58,556 bases of DNA from Faecalimicrobium dakarense (GCF_000499525.1 NZ_HG529236.1:1-58556), one strand, 5' to 3'. Counted from the first letter of the stretch, positions 35,467 through 45,396 are shown. Translations and numbers: made by a program. The notes: generated from the sequence alone by a model not told the origin.

Positions 35467-37483
35467 AATAGTAAAGCAAATCTTTAAAAAAGAAATGTTA
35501 GATATAATAAGAGATAAAAAGACCATATTTATGATGATAATACTTCCTATGATTTTATATCCAGTACTTATGGTAGGTATGTCATCTTTTATGATGATGT
35601 CAATGAGTAAAATGCAAGAGGAAGATATAAATATAGCTTTTAGTTCTAAACCAAGTAGTGCCTTAGTTTCTATTCTTGAAAAAGAAAATAAAGATGAAGG
35701 TAAGTTAAATATAGTTAAGTCAACAGATAGGGAAAAAGATTTAGAAGAACAAAAAATAGATGCATATGTAGAGATTGAAAATAAGGACAATGCTCAAAAT
35801 TATAAGATATATGCAAATTCTTCTAAGGAAAATTCAATGAAAGCAACTAGTAGAGTAAAAGAATCTTTAGACGAGTATAAAAGAGATATTGTAGAAAATA
35901 AAATACAAGAACAAGGACTTGATGTAGGTAATATTTTAGAGCCACTATCTTATGAAGATGTAGAAGTTGCTAAAGATGAAGAAATAGCAGGTCATATGTT
36001 AGGCCAGTTTTTACCAGTTATACTTATAGTTGGTGTTTTACTTGGGGCTATTTATCCTGCAATTGACGTTATGGCCGGGGAAAAGGAAAGAGGTACTTTA
36101 GAAACATTATTTACACTTCCTATTACAAACTTAGAATTAGTAATGGGTAAATATCTAGCAGTTTCATTTTGTGCAATATTAACAGCAGTTTTAAATATAG
36201 CCTCTATACTTTTAACTATGATATATTTAGTTGCAAGTGCAGGACTTGGAGAGCAAATTGGAATAAGTATGTCTAATATGAATCAGCTAATATTACCAGG
36301 AATTATAACTATAATATGTGTAGGGTTATTCTCAATGGTTGTTTCAGCTATAAGTATGTGTGTATGTTCTCTTGCAAAGAGCTTTAAGGATGCACAAAAC
36401 TATATAACTCCAGTTATGTTATTTGTTATGATACCTTCTTATGTATCTATGATACCAACTATAAAATTAGATAGTTTTACAGCAGCAATTCCAGTTGTAA
36501 ATATATCTTTACTTATAAAAAGTGTTTTAACATTTAATAGTGATATAAATTTAATAGCAGTAGTATTTATATCAAACTTTGCTTTTGTTATTTTATCAGT
36601 ATTACTATTGTCTAAAATGTTTAACTCAGAAGAAATATTATTTGGAGGTAGTAAGAGTTTTTCATTTTTAGAAAAGAGAAGTAATATTAAAAAGGGTACT
36701 ATGCCAAGTGTAAGTGATGGTGCAATATTATATGCAGTAGGATTAGTCCTTCTTATATATTTAGGTACAATTTTACAGATTAAATTTAAAATGGTTGGAA
36801 TAGGGTTAACTCAGGTTATGATTATAGCCATGCCTTTACTGTTTGCTTTTTATATTAAGACTGATTTTAAAAAGACTTTTAGTTTAAAAGTGCCAAGTAT
36901 AAAACATATTTTAGGTGGGATTGTACTTTGGGCTGGAGTATATATACTTATGAGTCTTATAATTCAGGTTATACTTTATTTCTTCCCTCAAAATATGGAG
37001 GTAGTTGAGGCCTTAAATGAGACTATAATTATTAAAGATAATCTTTTATTAAACTTATTTGTAGTAGCTATTATGCCTGCGATATGTGAGGAGATGTTCT
37101 TTAGAGGATTTATATATACTTCTTTTAAAGGGAAAAATAGCTATAAGGCAGCTATAATATGTAGTGGTATCTTATTTGGATTTATGCATATGGACTTTAT
37201 AAGAATAATACCTACAAGTATGTTAGGGATTTCATTTGCTTATTGTGTGTATAAATCAGGGTCTATATTTATACCTATGATACTACATTTTATTAATAAT
37301 GCTTTATCAGTAGTTGTAAGTCATTATCAATATAGTAAAGGTATTAAAGCTGTAGAAACAAGCTTTGACGGATTTAATATGGAATATATTGCCTTACTAT
37401 GTTTAAGTGCAGTACTTATAGCTATAGGAGTATGGCTTTTAAGAAAAAGTAAGAATTCAAAAGAAGAAGTAAAAAACATTTAA
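35456..37483 (+). CDS. natB: NatB-type ABC permease fused to CPBP (Rce1-like) protease domain (TTG start)
   Basis: A 675-residue protein. Residues 1 to about 400 form an ABC-2 sodium-exporter-type permease: one N-terminal segment, a large extracytoplasmic part (50-180), then five segments including GEKERGTLETLFTLPI. The C-terminal 250 residues are a CPBP membrane-protease domain with E545-E546 and R550 in EEMFFRG, MHMDF and the HFINN motif. TTG 35456 follows AGAGGTGAT and overlaps the ATPase gene by 11 nt. NatB-CPBP fusions occur in clostridia. Its ATPase partner is damaged. Confidence 0.82.
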   Translation: MRSKIVKQIFKKEMLDIIRDKKTIFMMIILPMILYPVLMVGMSSFMMMSMSKMQEEDINIAFSSKPSSALVSILEKENKDEGKLNIVKSTDREKDLEEQKIDAYVEIENKDNAQNYKIYANSSKENSMKATSRVKESLDEYKRDIVENKIQEQGLDVGNILEPLSYEDVEVAKDEEIAGHMLGQFLPVILIVGVLLGAIYPAIDVMAGEKERGTLETLFTLPITNLELVMGKYLAVSFCAILTAVLNIASILLTMIYLVASAGLGEQIGISMSNMNQLILPGIITIICVGLFSMVVSAISMCVCSLAKSFKDAQNYITPVMLFVMIPSYVSMIPTIKLDSFTAAIPVVNISLLIKSVLTFNSDINLIAVVFISNFAFVILSVLLLSKMFNSEEILFGGSKSFSFLEKRSNIKKGTMPSVSDGAILYAVGLVLLIYLGTILQIKFKMVGIGLTQVMIIAMPLLFAFYIKTDFKKTFSLKVPSIKHILGGIVLWAGVYILMSLIIQVILYFFPQNMEVVEALNETIIIKDNLLLNLFVVAIMPAICEEMFFRGFIYTSFKGKNSYKAAIICSGILFGFMHMDFIRIIPTSMLGISFAYCVYKSGSIFIPMILHFINNALSVVVSHYQYSKGIKAVETSFDGFNMEYIALLCLSAVLIAIGVWLLRKSKNSKEEVKNI

Positions 37484-37556
37484 TAAATTATGAAAGTATA
37501 TTTATTAATAATAAAATTGATTTATTGTGCTAAAAATTAAAATAATTATCTATTAG

Positions 37557-37588
37557 AAAAGGCAGGTCTTATGACCTGTCTTTTTTTA
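37557..37588 (+). terminator. Terminator after natB
   Basis: The stem AAAGGCAGGTC / GACCTGTCTTT has a TTAT loop and ends in a T run. Confidence 0.92.
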
Positions 37589-37678
37589 AATAAAAAATAA
37601 TTTTATAGCATAACGAATAATAGTATATTTTGGAGTAGATACTAAAATATATATTAATATATTATATGGAGGGACAAA

Positions 37679-38113
37679 ATGAAAAAATTTCTCGTATTGA
37701 CACTTTCTTTTTTTCTGATTTTCACAAACATATCATTTGCTGAACAAAAAGATATAACAAAAACTATTAAAGATGTAACCATGGTTAATGATAGAATATC
37801 TATTATGATTAAAAAAATAACAGGTGATGATCCTCTTGATATAGATGATTTTAAAAAAGAGATAAAATTTTGTGAATCTATATTAGGAGAAAACTCAAAA
37901 AAAATGACTTCATTGTACTCAAATGAATCTGATATTGAGTTAAAAAGATCATATTCTTCATTATTGTATATTATGTCTTTATACGAGTTAAGTTTATCTA
38001 GTATGGTTGTTTATATTAATGATGATAGTAAAACAGATTACTTTATTGATACATGCTCAAGTTATAGTGGTGCAAATATCGCATTAAAAACTATTACATC
38101 AATATATAACTAA
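37679..38113 (+). CDS. Small secreted helical protein, member 1 of a three-member family
   Basis: A 144-residue protein with a signal peptide (MKKFLVLTLSFFLIFTNISFA, cleavage after residue 21). The mature part is helical and Lys/Asp/Ser-rich. Its last 55 residues, beginning LYSNESDIELKRSYSSL, follow the same pattern as the two proteins at 57340 and 57943: Y-N-(x)-D/N-(x4)-L-R/K, then S-YxLxxxSxxxYI-D, then a final helix. The signal peptides also share FTNISFA/STNISFA. The function is unknown; it is possibly an extracellular bundle. GGAGGG precedes the ATG. Confidence 0.65.
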   Translation: MKKFLVLTLSFFLIFTNISFAEQKDITKTIKDVTMVNDRISIMIKKITGDDPLDIDDFKKEIKFCESILGENSKKMTSLYSNESDIELKRSYSSLLYIMSLYELSLSSMVVYINDDSKTDYFIDTCSSYSGANIALKTITSIYN

Positions 38114-38118
38114 TATAA

Positions 38119-38154
38119 ATAAAAGTTGTCTGTTTTTAATAGATGGCTTTTTTT
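38119..38154 (+). terminator. Weak terminator after secreted protein 1
   Basis: AAAAGTTGTCT / AGATGGCTTTT forms a stem with two G-U pairs, followed by a long T run. Confidence 0.6.
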
Positions 38155-38170
38155 ATTTTATATATTTATA

Positions 38171-38293
38171 AACATAATAATTGGAGGAATACTACCATTT
38201 GTAAAAAGACATATGAAAATTATAATTTGGGTTGAAAGAATTGTTATAGGACTTGCATTAGCAACTATATTTGGTATGTTATTTATTAGATGA
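38171..38293 (+). pseudogene. 3' fragment of a membrane-protein gene
   Basis: An open frame with no start reads GGILPFVKRHMKIIIWVERIV and continues through GLALATIFGMLFIR to a TGA. This looks like the last transmembrane segment and tail of a larger transporter. No ribosome site or upstream part exists, so it appears to be a remnant. The family is not recognised. Confidence 0.45.
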
Positions 38294-38370
38294 GTTATAT
38301 AAAAATATATAATATATATTAAAAAAAAATTAAACATATATTTTCCCGTTATTTAATAATATTAAAGAAT

Positions 38371-38409
38371 AGATAAAATACAAAAAATTCGAGGCCTTGT
38401 ACTTTATCT
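38371..38409 (+). other. Hairpin in the sstT leader
   Basis: AGATAAAATACAA and TTGTACTTTATCT pair at 12 of 13 positions around a 13-nt loop. They lie about 40 nt before the sstT ribosome site. No T-run follows, so an operator or an mRNA structure is more likely than a terminator. Confidence 0.45.
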
Positions 38410-38449
38410 ATAATAAATACTTAAATTAAATAATAGGGGGGGGGAGAGT

Positions 38450-39673
38450 ATGAAAAATTTAATCAACAAGTGGAACAAAATAAGTTTAGTTAAAAGAATA
38501 ATAGTAGGCTTAATTATTGGGATTGTTTTAGCTTTGGCAATTCCTAATACTGCAAAGCCAATCGTTATTTTTGGTTCATTGTTTGTAGGTGCACTAAAGG
38601 CAGTTGCTCCGATGCTGGTATTTTTCTTAGTAATAGCGGCTATTTCTTCTCATAAAAGTGGTCAGCAAACAAACATGAAATCAATTATTTTACTTTACCT
38701 TTTAGGTACATTTTTAGCAGGGTTTGTGGCTGTTATTGTAAGTTTTATATTCCCAATTACATTAACATTTGGTTCAGGTGTTAATGATGTAACTCCACCG
38801 GGAGGGGTAGTAGAAGTATTAAAGGCACTACTTATGAATATTGTCGATAATCCAGTTAAGGCACTTTTTAATGCTAACTATATAGGAATATTATCTTGGG
38901 CAATAATTCTTGGTGTTGCACTTAAGAAAGCATCAAGTTCTACTAAAACAATGATAAGTAATGTTTCTGACGCATTATCACAAGTGGTAAAATGGATAAT
39001 TAATTTTGCACCATTTGGAATTATGGGTCTTGTATTTGATACTATATCTGCAAAGGGAATAGAGTCATTAATTAGTTATGGACAGTTAATTGTTTTATTA
39101 GTTGGATGTATGGCATTTGTTGCTCTTGTGGTTAATCCACTGATCGTTTATATTGGTATTCGTGAAAATCCATATCCACTTGTATTCAAGTGTTTAAAAG
39201 ATAGTGGTATTACAGCATTTTTTACACGTAGTTCAGCTGCAAATATACCTGTAAATATGGGTTTATGTAAGGAGTTAAATTTAAATAAAGATACTTACTC
39301 AGTTTCAATTCCATTAGGTGCAACTATAAATATGGGTGGCGCTGCAGTTACAATTTCAATATTAACACTTGCAGCGGTTCATACACTTGGTATTGAAGTA
39401 AATATAGGTATGGCACTATTACTTAGTTTATTATCAGCAGTAAGTGCTTGTGGCGCATCAGGTGTAGCAGGAGGTTCATTATTATTAGTACCACTTGCAT
39501 GTAGTTTATTTGGTATTCCAAATGATGTAGCTATGCAGGTAGTAGGAGTAGGTTTTATAGTTGGAGTTATACAAGATTCTTGTGAAACAGCACTTAATTC
39601 ATCAACAGATGTACTTTTTACAGCAGTAGCAGAGTTTTCAAAGGCTCGTAAAGAAAAAATAAAAAATAAATAA
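38450..39673 (+). CDS. sstT: Sodium:serine/threonine symporter SstT
   Basis: A 407-residue dicarboxylate/amino-acid:cation symporter of the SstT type. Its N-terminus [22 protein letters not shown], the segment [21 protein letters not shown] with the RSSAANIP tip, and [13 protein letters not shown] are family features. The length fits E. coli SstT (414). Serine and threonine are fermentable substrates for clostridia. The ribosome site is a run of eight Gs (GGGGGGGG). There is no neighbour in the same operon. Confidence 0.9.
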   Translation: MKNLINKWNKISLVKRIIVGLIIGIVLALAIPNTAKPIVIFGSLFVGALKAVAPMLVFFLVIAAISSHKSGQQTNMKSIILLYLLGTFLAGFVAVIVSFIFPITLTFGSGVNDVTPPGGVVEVLKALLMNIVDNPVKALFNANYIGILSWAIILGVALKKASSSTKTMISNVSDALSQVVKWIINFAPFGIMGLVFDTISAKGIESLISYGQLIVLLVGCMAFVALVVNPLIVYIGIRENPYPLVFKCLKDSGITAFFTRSSAANIPVNMGLCKELNLNKDTYSVSIPLGATINMGGAAVTISILTLAAVHTLGIEVNIGMALLLSLLSAVSACGASGVAGGSLLLVPLACSLFGIPNDVAMQVVGVGFIVGVIQDSCETALNSSTDVLFTAVAEFSKARKEKIKNK

Positions 39674-39684
39674 TTTTTTTAATA

Positions 39685-39717
39685 AAAAATTCAAGGAATA
39701 AATTATCCTTGAATTTC
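39685..39717. terminator. Terminator between sstT and the histidine kinase
   Basis: AAATTCAAGGA / TCCTTGAATTT has an 8-nt loop and T/A tails on both sides. It fits two convergent genes. Confidence 0.8.
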
Positions 39718-39742
39718 TTATTTTTACTTAAAAGTAACTTGT

Positions 39743-41674
39743 TTATAGGTATATATCCGATAATTCTAAATTTGCATTATACAAGGAATTAGAGTTACCG
39801 TATTCTTTTATATTTTTATCTAATGTAAATATAGGTAAATCAACTATAAACTCTGTTCCCTCATTTAACTTAGATTTCACAGTAATAGTTCCATTATGTG
39901 ACTTTACAAAGGAATCAACTATTGCTAAGCCTATACCACTACCTTCATTTTTCCTAGTTAGACTAGTATCTATTTGTGAAAATCTTTTAAATATTTTACT
40001 TAAATTTTTCTCTGAAATTCCGATTCCTTTATCTGCTACAATTATTTTTAATCTATTCTTATCCTTAATAAGATTTATATTTATATCTTCATTAGATTTT
40101 GAGAATTTAATAGCATTTGATATTAAATTAAGAACAACTCTTTCGATTTTATCTATATCAACTGCCATATTAATAACTTCATCATTTGTATCAAAAACTA
40201 GATGTAAATTTTTAGAACTTGCAAGTGGAGAAGTTGATATAACAAGGTTTTCTATTAAATTAACTATATTTATATTTTCTAATTTTAAATTTAATTCACC
40301 ATATTCATATTTGTCTATGTCAATTAAGTTATTTGTAATCCTTAATAGTCTATTGCAATTATTATCTATAATATCAAATGTACTTTCAGTGAGTTCCTTA
40401 GAATTTTTAGACTTATACCTTAATAGTTGAACTGAAGATATAATTACATTTAAAGGAGTTCTTAATTCGTGGCTAACATTTGATATTAAGTGAGACTTAA
40501 ACTTATTTAGATTTTTAGATTCTTTTAATACATTTTTTAATGCATTTTCGTATTTTTGTTTATGTATAATATAGCATATCATGAAAAGAATTAGTATAAA
40601 TATACAAATTCCAATAAGTATAACTTTATTCATAATACCTTCATGTCTAAACATAATATCTTTAAAACTATTTAATATATATGAACCTTTTGGAAGTTGA
40701 CTTTTATTAATATTAAATTTTTTTAGTGCATTTATTTCAAATACATGAACACTAATTTGTGATTGATTAACATCAATAGATTTATTAGGTTTATTTTCAA
40801 CTATATAATCTACTATTTTAGTGGAAGCTTGAATATTCATATAATCACTCATAACTTTTCCGCCAACTGCTCCATTTTCTATACCAAAACCAGTTACACT
40901 ATATACAGGTATATCTTTACATAATGAATTTAGAAGTGCTGTAAAATCAGATATATTTAAAAATGAATCATTAAAATCGCCTGGAGCAACTTTTATGATA
41001 GCATCATTTTCATTAAAACTTGATACAATATTACTAAAATCTTTTAAACTCATAGTACTTGTTTCAATAATGTTAATATTTACACCCATATTCATGTACT
41101 TATTTTTAATATCTATTATATTTTCATCATTAAGATCTTTTTTAGAATTACTTATAATATGTATATTCTTAACGTTTTTATGATTTTCAATTACTAAATC
41201 TATATTTGGTTTTAATAAATCAGATGATCTAATTCCTGAAACAAGATTGTATTTTAATGCCTTATTTTCAAGATTTTTATCTCTTATACCGAAAAATACT
41301 ATAGGTATATCTTTAAATGTATCTTCCTTAAATTTTAAGATAAATTCTAATGCTCTATCTCCGTTTACAACTATTGAATCGTATTTATTATAATCTATAG
41401 TATACATGCGTAGAGTATTATATATTTTCTCTTCACTGTTGATATCAGTTATTCTATCAGAAGGTATAGAAATGGATCTAACTTCAAATTCATTACCTAA
41501 AACTTTAGATAATTCTCCTTTTTGTTTGCTAGATAATCCATTAAAAACATTATTATAAGATTGAAAGTATAATATTTTTCTTTTATTAATTTTTGAGGTT
41601 GTACCTACATCACTAGATACTCCCGATATCATAATAATAGATATTAAAAATATCATTGATATTACTTTTTTCAT
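39743..41674 (-). CDS. Orphan sensor histidine kinase with solute-binding-protein-like sensor
   Basis: A 643-residue membrane kinase. It has a signal/first segment at 1-20 and an extracytoplasmic domain at 30-340 laid out like the ABC substrate-binding family that includes TrpX (KILYFQSYNN, SIVVNGDRALEF, PIVFFGIRD, GGKVMSDY). Then come a transmembrane segment at 349-371, HisKA with H402 in SHELRTPL, and HATPase motifs NLISNAIKFS, DKGIGIS and GSGIGLAIV. No response regulator is adjacent. GGAGAG precedes its ATG. Recruitment of this sensor domain suggests sensing a small molecule, possibly an aromatic amino acid, since tnaA is nearby; that link is a guess. Confidence 0.82.
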   Translation of the reverse strand: MKKVISMIFLISIIMISGVSSDVGTTSKINKRKILYFQSYNNVFNGLSSKQKGELSKVLGNEFEVRSISIPSDRITDINSEEKIYNTLRMYTIDYNKYDSIVVNGDRALEFILKFKEDTFKDIPIVFFGIRDKNLENKALKYNLVSGIRSSDLLKPNIDLVIENHKNVKNIHIISNSKKDLNDENIIDIKNKYMNMGVNINIIETSTMSLKDFSNIVSSFNENDAIIKVAPGDFNDSFLNISDFTALLNSLCKDIPVYSVTGFGIENGAVGGKVMSDYMNIQASTKIVDYIVENKPNKSIDVNQSQISVHVFEINALKKFNINKSQLPKGSYILNSFKDIMFRHEGIMNKVILIGICIFILILFMICYIIHKQKYENALKNVLKESKNLNKFKSHLISNVSHELRTPLNVIISSVQLLRYKSKNSKELTESTFDIIDNNCNRLLRITNNLIDIDKYEYGELNLKLENINIVNLIENLVISTSPLASSKNLHLVFDTNDEVINMAVDIDKIERVVLNLISNAIKFSKSNEDININLIKDKNRLKIIVADKGIGISEKNLSKIFKRFSQIDTSLTRKNEGSGIGLAIVDSFVKSHNGTITVKSKLNEGTEFIVDLPIFTLDKNIKEYGNSNSLYNANLELSDIYL

Positions 41675-41899
41675 GTATAATTCTCTCCATTATTTTATGT
41701 TTAAAATTTAGTTTCATTTTATTCTATCATAATAATAACTTGCAAATATCTATAACAGTACAACAAATAATTACATTAAATATATTAATTCGACTTCATA
41801 AAAAATCTGTTAATAACTTTTTTATACAAGGTAAAACTATAAAATATATATACTGATACTCATTGTCAATATATAACTAAAATATAGCTTTTATGAAGG

Positions 41900-41944
41900 A
41901 TTATAATTATAACTTTCAATTATAATTATAAAAATTAGTATAAT
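41900..41944 (+). promoter_or_regulatory. Tandem ATTATAATTATAA repeats with -10-like TATAAT
   Basis: ATTATAATTATAA occurs at 41900-41912 and again at 41919-41931, separated by CTTTCA. TATAAT follows at 41939-41944. The repeats resemble a PerR-type box. They lie 60-100 nt before the decayed ABC remnant. The rest of 41675-42002 shows no gene. Confidence 0.45.
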
Positions 41945-42002
41945 ATAGTAAAATAAAATTGAATAAAATTTGCAATAGATAGTCTACTTAAGGAGTTTTA
42001 AA

Positions 42003-42194
42003 ATGATTGAAATGGCAATATTTGCAGATGAGCCAACAGGAAATTTAGATAGTAAAACTACTGATGAGGTAATGGATTTATTAAAAGAGTGTGTTAAAAG
42101 TTTTGGACAAACTTTAGTTATGATAACTCATAATAATGAAATAGCATCTATGTCTGATAGAATTATAAAAATACAAGATGGAAGAGTATGTTAA
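42003..42194 (+). pseudogene. 3' fragment of a MacB/LolD-type ABC ATPase
   Basis: A 63-codon frame carries the Walker B and H-loop: IFADEPTGNLDSKTTDEVMDLL, then VMITHNNEIASMSDRIIKIQDGRV. Walker A, Q-loop and signature are absent, although the fragment has its own AAGGAG and ATG. It is probably the end of a deleted peptide/lipoprotein-exporter ATPase. The permease remnant follows. Confidence 0.8.
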
Positions 42195-42213
42195 TATAAT
42201 TAGAATAATTTAA

Positions 42214-42441
42214 GGAGAAAATCATGATAACAGTATAATTTTTATAAAGGGACTTGATGAAGTAGAAACAACTAAAGAAATAGTTAATAAATTACTAGAA
42301 ATAAAGAGTAATTTGATAGAAAATAATAGTTTGATAAACGTTGAAAACGCTTATTTGGACTGTTACAATGTTTTTATGAAAGTAATTATCTTATATATTT
42401 ATATCATCATAAAATATAAGGGGGATAAGTTTTATGAGTAA
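42214..42441 (+). pseudogene. Remnant of an ABC permease
   Basis: An open frame without a proper start reads IIFIKGLDEVETTKEIVNKL and on to ENAYLDCYNVFMKVIILYI. It ends inside the tnaA start region. An AAGGAGA and ATGATAACAG at its front, in another frame, suggest a frameshifted start. Following the ATPase fragment, it is probably the decayed partner permease. The tnaA promoter lies inside it. Confidence 0.5.
42341..42369 (+). promoter_or_regulatory. tnaA promoter with cre-like site
   Basis: TTGAAA at 42341-42346, a 17-nt spacer, and TACAAT at 42364-42369. The sequence TTGAAAACGCTTA overlapping the -35 resembles a CcpA cre, TGWAANCG.T. Tryptophanase is under catabolite control in other bacteria, so this fits. 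Confidence 0.65.
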
Positions 42442-43819
42442 AAAATATGTAGCTGAGCCATTTAAGATAAAAATGGTAGAACCGATTAAAATGACTACTA
42501 GAGAAGAAAGAATAGAAAAAATCAAAGAAGCAAATTATAATTTATTTGCACTAAAGGCAGAAGACGTATATATAGATTTATTAACGGATAGTGGTACAGG
42601 AGCTATGAGTTCAACTCAATGGGCTGGAATTATGCTAGGAGATGAATCATATTCGGGAGCTAGTAGTTATTTTAATTTATTAGATTCTGCAAAGGACATA
42701 TTTGGATATAAATACATACAACCAGTTCATCAAGGTAGAGCAGCAGAAAAAGTAGTTATGCCTTTATTATTAAGTGAAGGAAAAATTGCAATATCTAATA
42801 TGCACTTTGATACAACAAGAGCACACGTTGAGCTTACAGGAGCTAAAGCTATAGATTGTGTAGTAGAAGAAGCACTAGACACTACTACTTATGCACCATT
42901 TAAAGGTAATATGGATGTAGAAAGAATGAAAGAACTTATAAATGAATATAAGAGCGAAAATGTTGGTGCAATAATAATGACAATAACAAACAATACAGCA
43001 GGTGGGCAACCAGTTTCTATGGAAAATATGAGAGAGGTATATAAGGTTGCTAAAGAAAGTAATATAACAGTAATAATAGATGCAGCTAGATTTGCAGAAA
43101 ATGCTTATTTTATAAAAACTAGAGAAGATGGATATAAAGATAAAACAATAAAAGAAATAGTTAGAGAAATGTTTAGCTATGGAGATGTATTTACTATGAG
43201 TTCTAAAAAGGATGCAATAGTAAATATAGGTGGACTTATAGGAATAAGAGATGAAGAAGAATTCTATAATGCTGTAAAAAGTAGAACAATATCATTTGAA
43301 GGATTTGTATCTTATGGAGGGCTTTCTGGACGTGATTTAGAAGCTTTAGCAATAGGCCTAAATGAAGGTATAAACTTTGATTATTTAAATTATAGAATAG
43401 GTCAAATGGAATACATTGGCTCTCGTCTTGAAGAAGAAAATATATCATTCCAATATCCAGTTGGAGGTCATGCAGTATTTGTTGATGCTAAAAAACTTCT
43501 TCCACAAATACCATATTATGAGTTCCCAGCTCAATCTTTAGCCATAGAGTTATATATAGAAGCAGGTATAAGAAGTTGTGATATAGGTTCATATATGCTA
43601 GATAATGACCCAGTAACAGGAGAGCAAAGAGAAGCTGAATTGGAATTTACAAGACTTGCTATACCAAGAAGAGTTTATACTCAAGCTCATTTAGATGTAG
43701 TTGTAGATGCATTAGTATCTATAAAAGAAAGAGCACATGAAATAAAAGGATATGAAATAACTTGGCAACCAAAAGTACTTCGTCACTTCACATCAAAACT
43801 TAAACCAATAGATAAATAA
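42434..43819 (+). CDS. tnaA: Tryptophanase
   Basis: PLP enzyme that splits tryptophan to indole, pyruvate and ammonia. The 461-residue protein has [22 protein letters not shown], the PLP lysine in SSKKDA (K258/K259), [11 protein letters not shown], and the C-terminal [12 protein letters not shown], closer to E. coli TnaA than to tyrosine phenol-lyase (FTARF ending). AAGGGGGAT lies before the ATG. No TnaC-like leader peptide is visible. An NSS symporter follows, forming an import-and-degrade pair. Indole production would be expected. Confidence 0.9.
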   Translation: MSKKYVAEPFKIKMVEPIKMTTREERIEKIKEANYNLFALKAEDVYIDLLTDSGTGAMSSTQWAGIMLGDESYSGASSYFNLLDSAKDIFGYKYIQPVHQGRAAEKVVMPLLLSEGKIAISNMHFDTTRAHVELTGAKAIDCVVEEALDTTTYAPFKGNMDVERMKELINEYKSENVGAIIMTITNNTAGGQPVSMENMREVYKVAKESNITVIIDAARFAENAYFIKTREDGYKDKTIKEIVREMFSYGDVFTMSSKKDAIVNIGGLIGIRDEEEFYNAVKSRTISFEGFVSYGGLSGRDLEALAIGLNEGINFDYLNYRIGQMEYIGSRLEEENISFQYPVGGHAVFVDAKKLLPQIPYYEFPAQSLAIELYIEAGIRSCDIGSYMLDNDPVTGEQREAELEFTRLAIPRRVYTQAHLDVVVDALVSIKERAHEIKGYEITWQPKVLRHFTSKLKPIDK

Positions 43820-43828
43820 GAATAATAA

Positions 43829-43893
43829 GGGTTCGTCTTAGAATATAGCTTAATTATAAACTTTAAAATTAGTATATTTTAAGACGCCCTTTT
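43829..43893 (+). terminator. Terminator after tnaA
   Basis: GGGTTCGTCTTAGAATATA pairs imperfectly with TATATTTTAAGACGCCC across a long loop, followed by Ts. The NSS gene has its own leader beyond it. Confidence 0.75.
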
Positions 43894-44001
43894 TATAATG
43901 TATAAGAAATAATTCATACCTATCTTAATTAATAAAACAATTCTTAAATGACACCTTAAAAATTCTTAAAATTCAGAATAAAAAATGAAAGAGGTGAATC
44001 T

Positions 44002-45345
44002 ATGTCTAATAAAAATATTGCGAAAGAGGAAAGTCGTGATACCTTTAGTTCAAAAGTAGGATTTATACTTGCATGTATAGGTTCTGCAGTTGGTATGGGA
44101 AATATTTGGATGTTTCCATACAGAACAGGACAATTTGGAGGAGCTGCATTTTTAATACCATACTTATTATTTGTAGGAATATTAGGATACACAGGACTTA
44201 TAGGAGAGTTTTCATTTGGTCGTATGACTCAAACTGGACCAATTGGATCTTTTGAAAAAGCTATGGAGATGAAAAATAAGAATAAAAAAATTGGTACAGT
44301 ACTAGGTATTATACCAGTAATAGGAGCATTAGGAATAGCAACTGGATATGCAGTAGTTGTTGGATGGTTTATAAAATTCTTATTTGGAGCACTTAATGGT
44401 TCTATGCTAGCAGCACCTGATTCTGGAGCATATTTTGGAGAAATAGCAGGTTCTTTTGGAAGTGTAGGATGGCATTTAGCAGGTATTACTATAACATCAT
44501 TAATTTTAATACTTGGAGTATCAAATGGAATTGAAAAAGTTAATAAGGTTATGATGCCAATATTTTTTATATTATTCTTAGTTATACTTGTGAGAGTTGT
44601 AAGTTTAGAAGGAGCTATAGAAGGAATAAAATATATGCTAATTCCTAGATGGGAGTTTATATCTAATCCAAAAACATGGATTTATGCTCTAGGTCAGGCA
44701 TTTTTTTCCCTATCACTTGCTGGTTCTGGTATGGTTGTATACGGAAGTTATTTAAAGCGAGATATAGATGTTCCAAGTTGTGCTAGAAATACAGCGATAT
44801 TTGATACTCTTTCTGCATTAATTGCAGGGTTAATTATAATACCAGCAGTATTTGCATTTAATCTTGACCCAACAGCAGGTCCTCCACTTTTATTTATAAC
44901 ACTACCAATGGTATTTAAACAAATGCCAGCAGGAAACTTATTTGCAATACTTTTCTTTATATCAGTTTTATTTGCATCTATAACATCTCTTATGAACTTA
45001 TTAGAAGTTCCTATAGAAGCATTACAAAATAAATTTAAGTTAAGTAGAAAGGTATCAGTAATATCAGTATGTTCAGTTGCCTTTTTTGTAGGGTTATTTG
45101 TTGAAAACGGAGATGTTTTAGGTACTTGGATGGACGTATTATCTATATATGTAATTCCTGTAGGAGCACTACTTGCAGGAATAATGTTTTTCTGGGTTGT
45201 AGGAACAAAAATAGCAAGATCAGAGGTAGAAAGTGGTATTTCGAAGCCTCTTGGAAAATGGTTTGAGCCTATGACTAAGTATGTGTTTGTTACACTTACA
45301 ATAGTAGTTATAATAGGCGGAATTATCTTTGGTGGGATAGGATAA
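44002..45345 (+). CDS. Sodium-dependent NSS-family symporter, probable aromatic amino-acid uptake
   Basis: A 447-residue symporter of the neurotransmitter:sodium family (LeuT/TnaT/MhsT class). It starts with the SSKVGFILACIGSAVGMGNIWMFPYRTGQFGGAAFLIPYL motif, in which G-A-V-G-x-G-N-x-W-R-F-P is the Na/substrate site; here R is replaced by M. About eleven membrane segments follow. GAGGTGA precedes the ATG. Its position 182 nt after tnaA suggests tryptophan or tyrosine transport, as for TnaT; this is inferred from context. Confidence 0.85.
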   Translation: MSNKNIAKEESRDTFSSKVGFILACIGSAVGMGNIWMFPYRTGQFGGAAFLIPYLLFVGILGYTGLIGEFSFGRMTQTGPIGSFEKAMEMKNKNKKIGTVLGIIPVIGALGIATGYAVVVGWFIKFLFGALNGSMLAAPDSGAYFGEIAGSFGSVGWHLAGITITSLILILGVSNGIEKVNKVMMPIFFILFLVILVRVVSLEGAIEGIKYMLIPRWEFISNPKTWIYALGQAFFSLSLAGSGMVVYGSYLKRDIDVPSCARNTAIFDTLSALIAGLIIIPAVFAFNLDPTAGPPLLFITLPMVFKQMPAGNLFAILFFISVLFASITSLMNLLEVPIEALQNKFKLSRKVSVISVCSVAFFVGLFVENGDVLGTWMDVLSIYVIPVGALLAGIMFFWVVGTKIARSEVESGISKPLGKWFEPMTKYVFVTLTIVVIIGGIIFGGIG

Positions 45346-45367
45346 AATTTAAATTATTTAAATATTT

Positions 45368-45396
45368 AAGGGCAGCTTTTAAAGTTGCTCTTTTTG
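45368..45396 (+). terminator. Terminator after the NSS symporter
   Basis: AGGGCAGCTT / AAGTTGCTCT pairs with two G-U positions, then TTTTT. Confidence 0.72.

Noticed and set aside
42195-42433. TnaC-like leader peptide before tnaA
   Set aside because: No short ORF with a Trp codon and an end near a Rho-type region can be found; the open frame there resembles a permease remnant.
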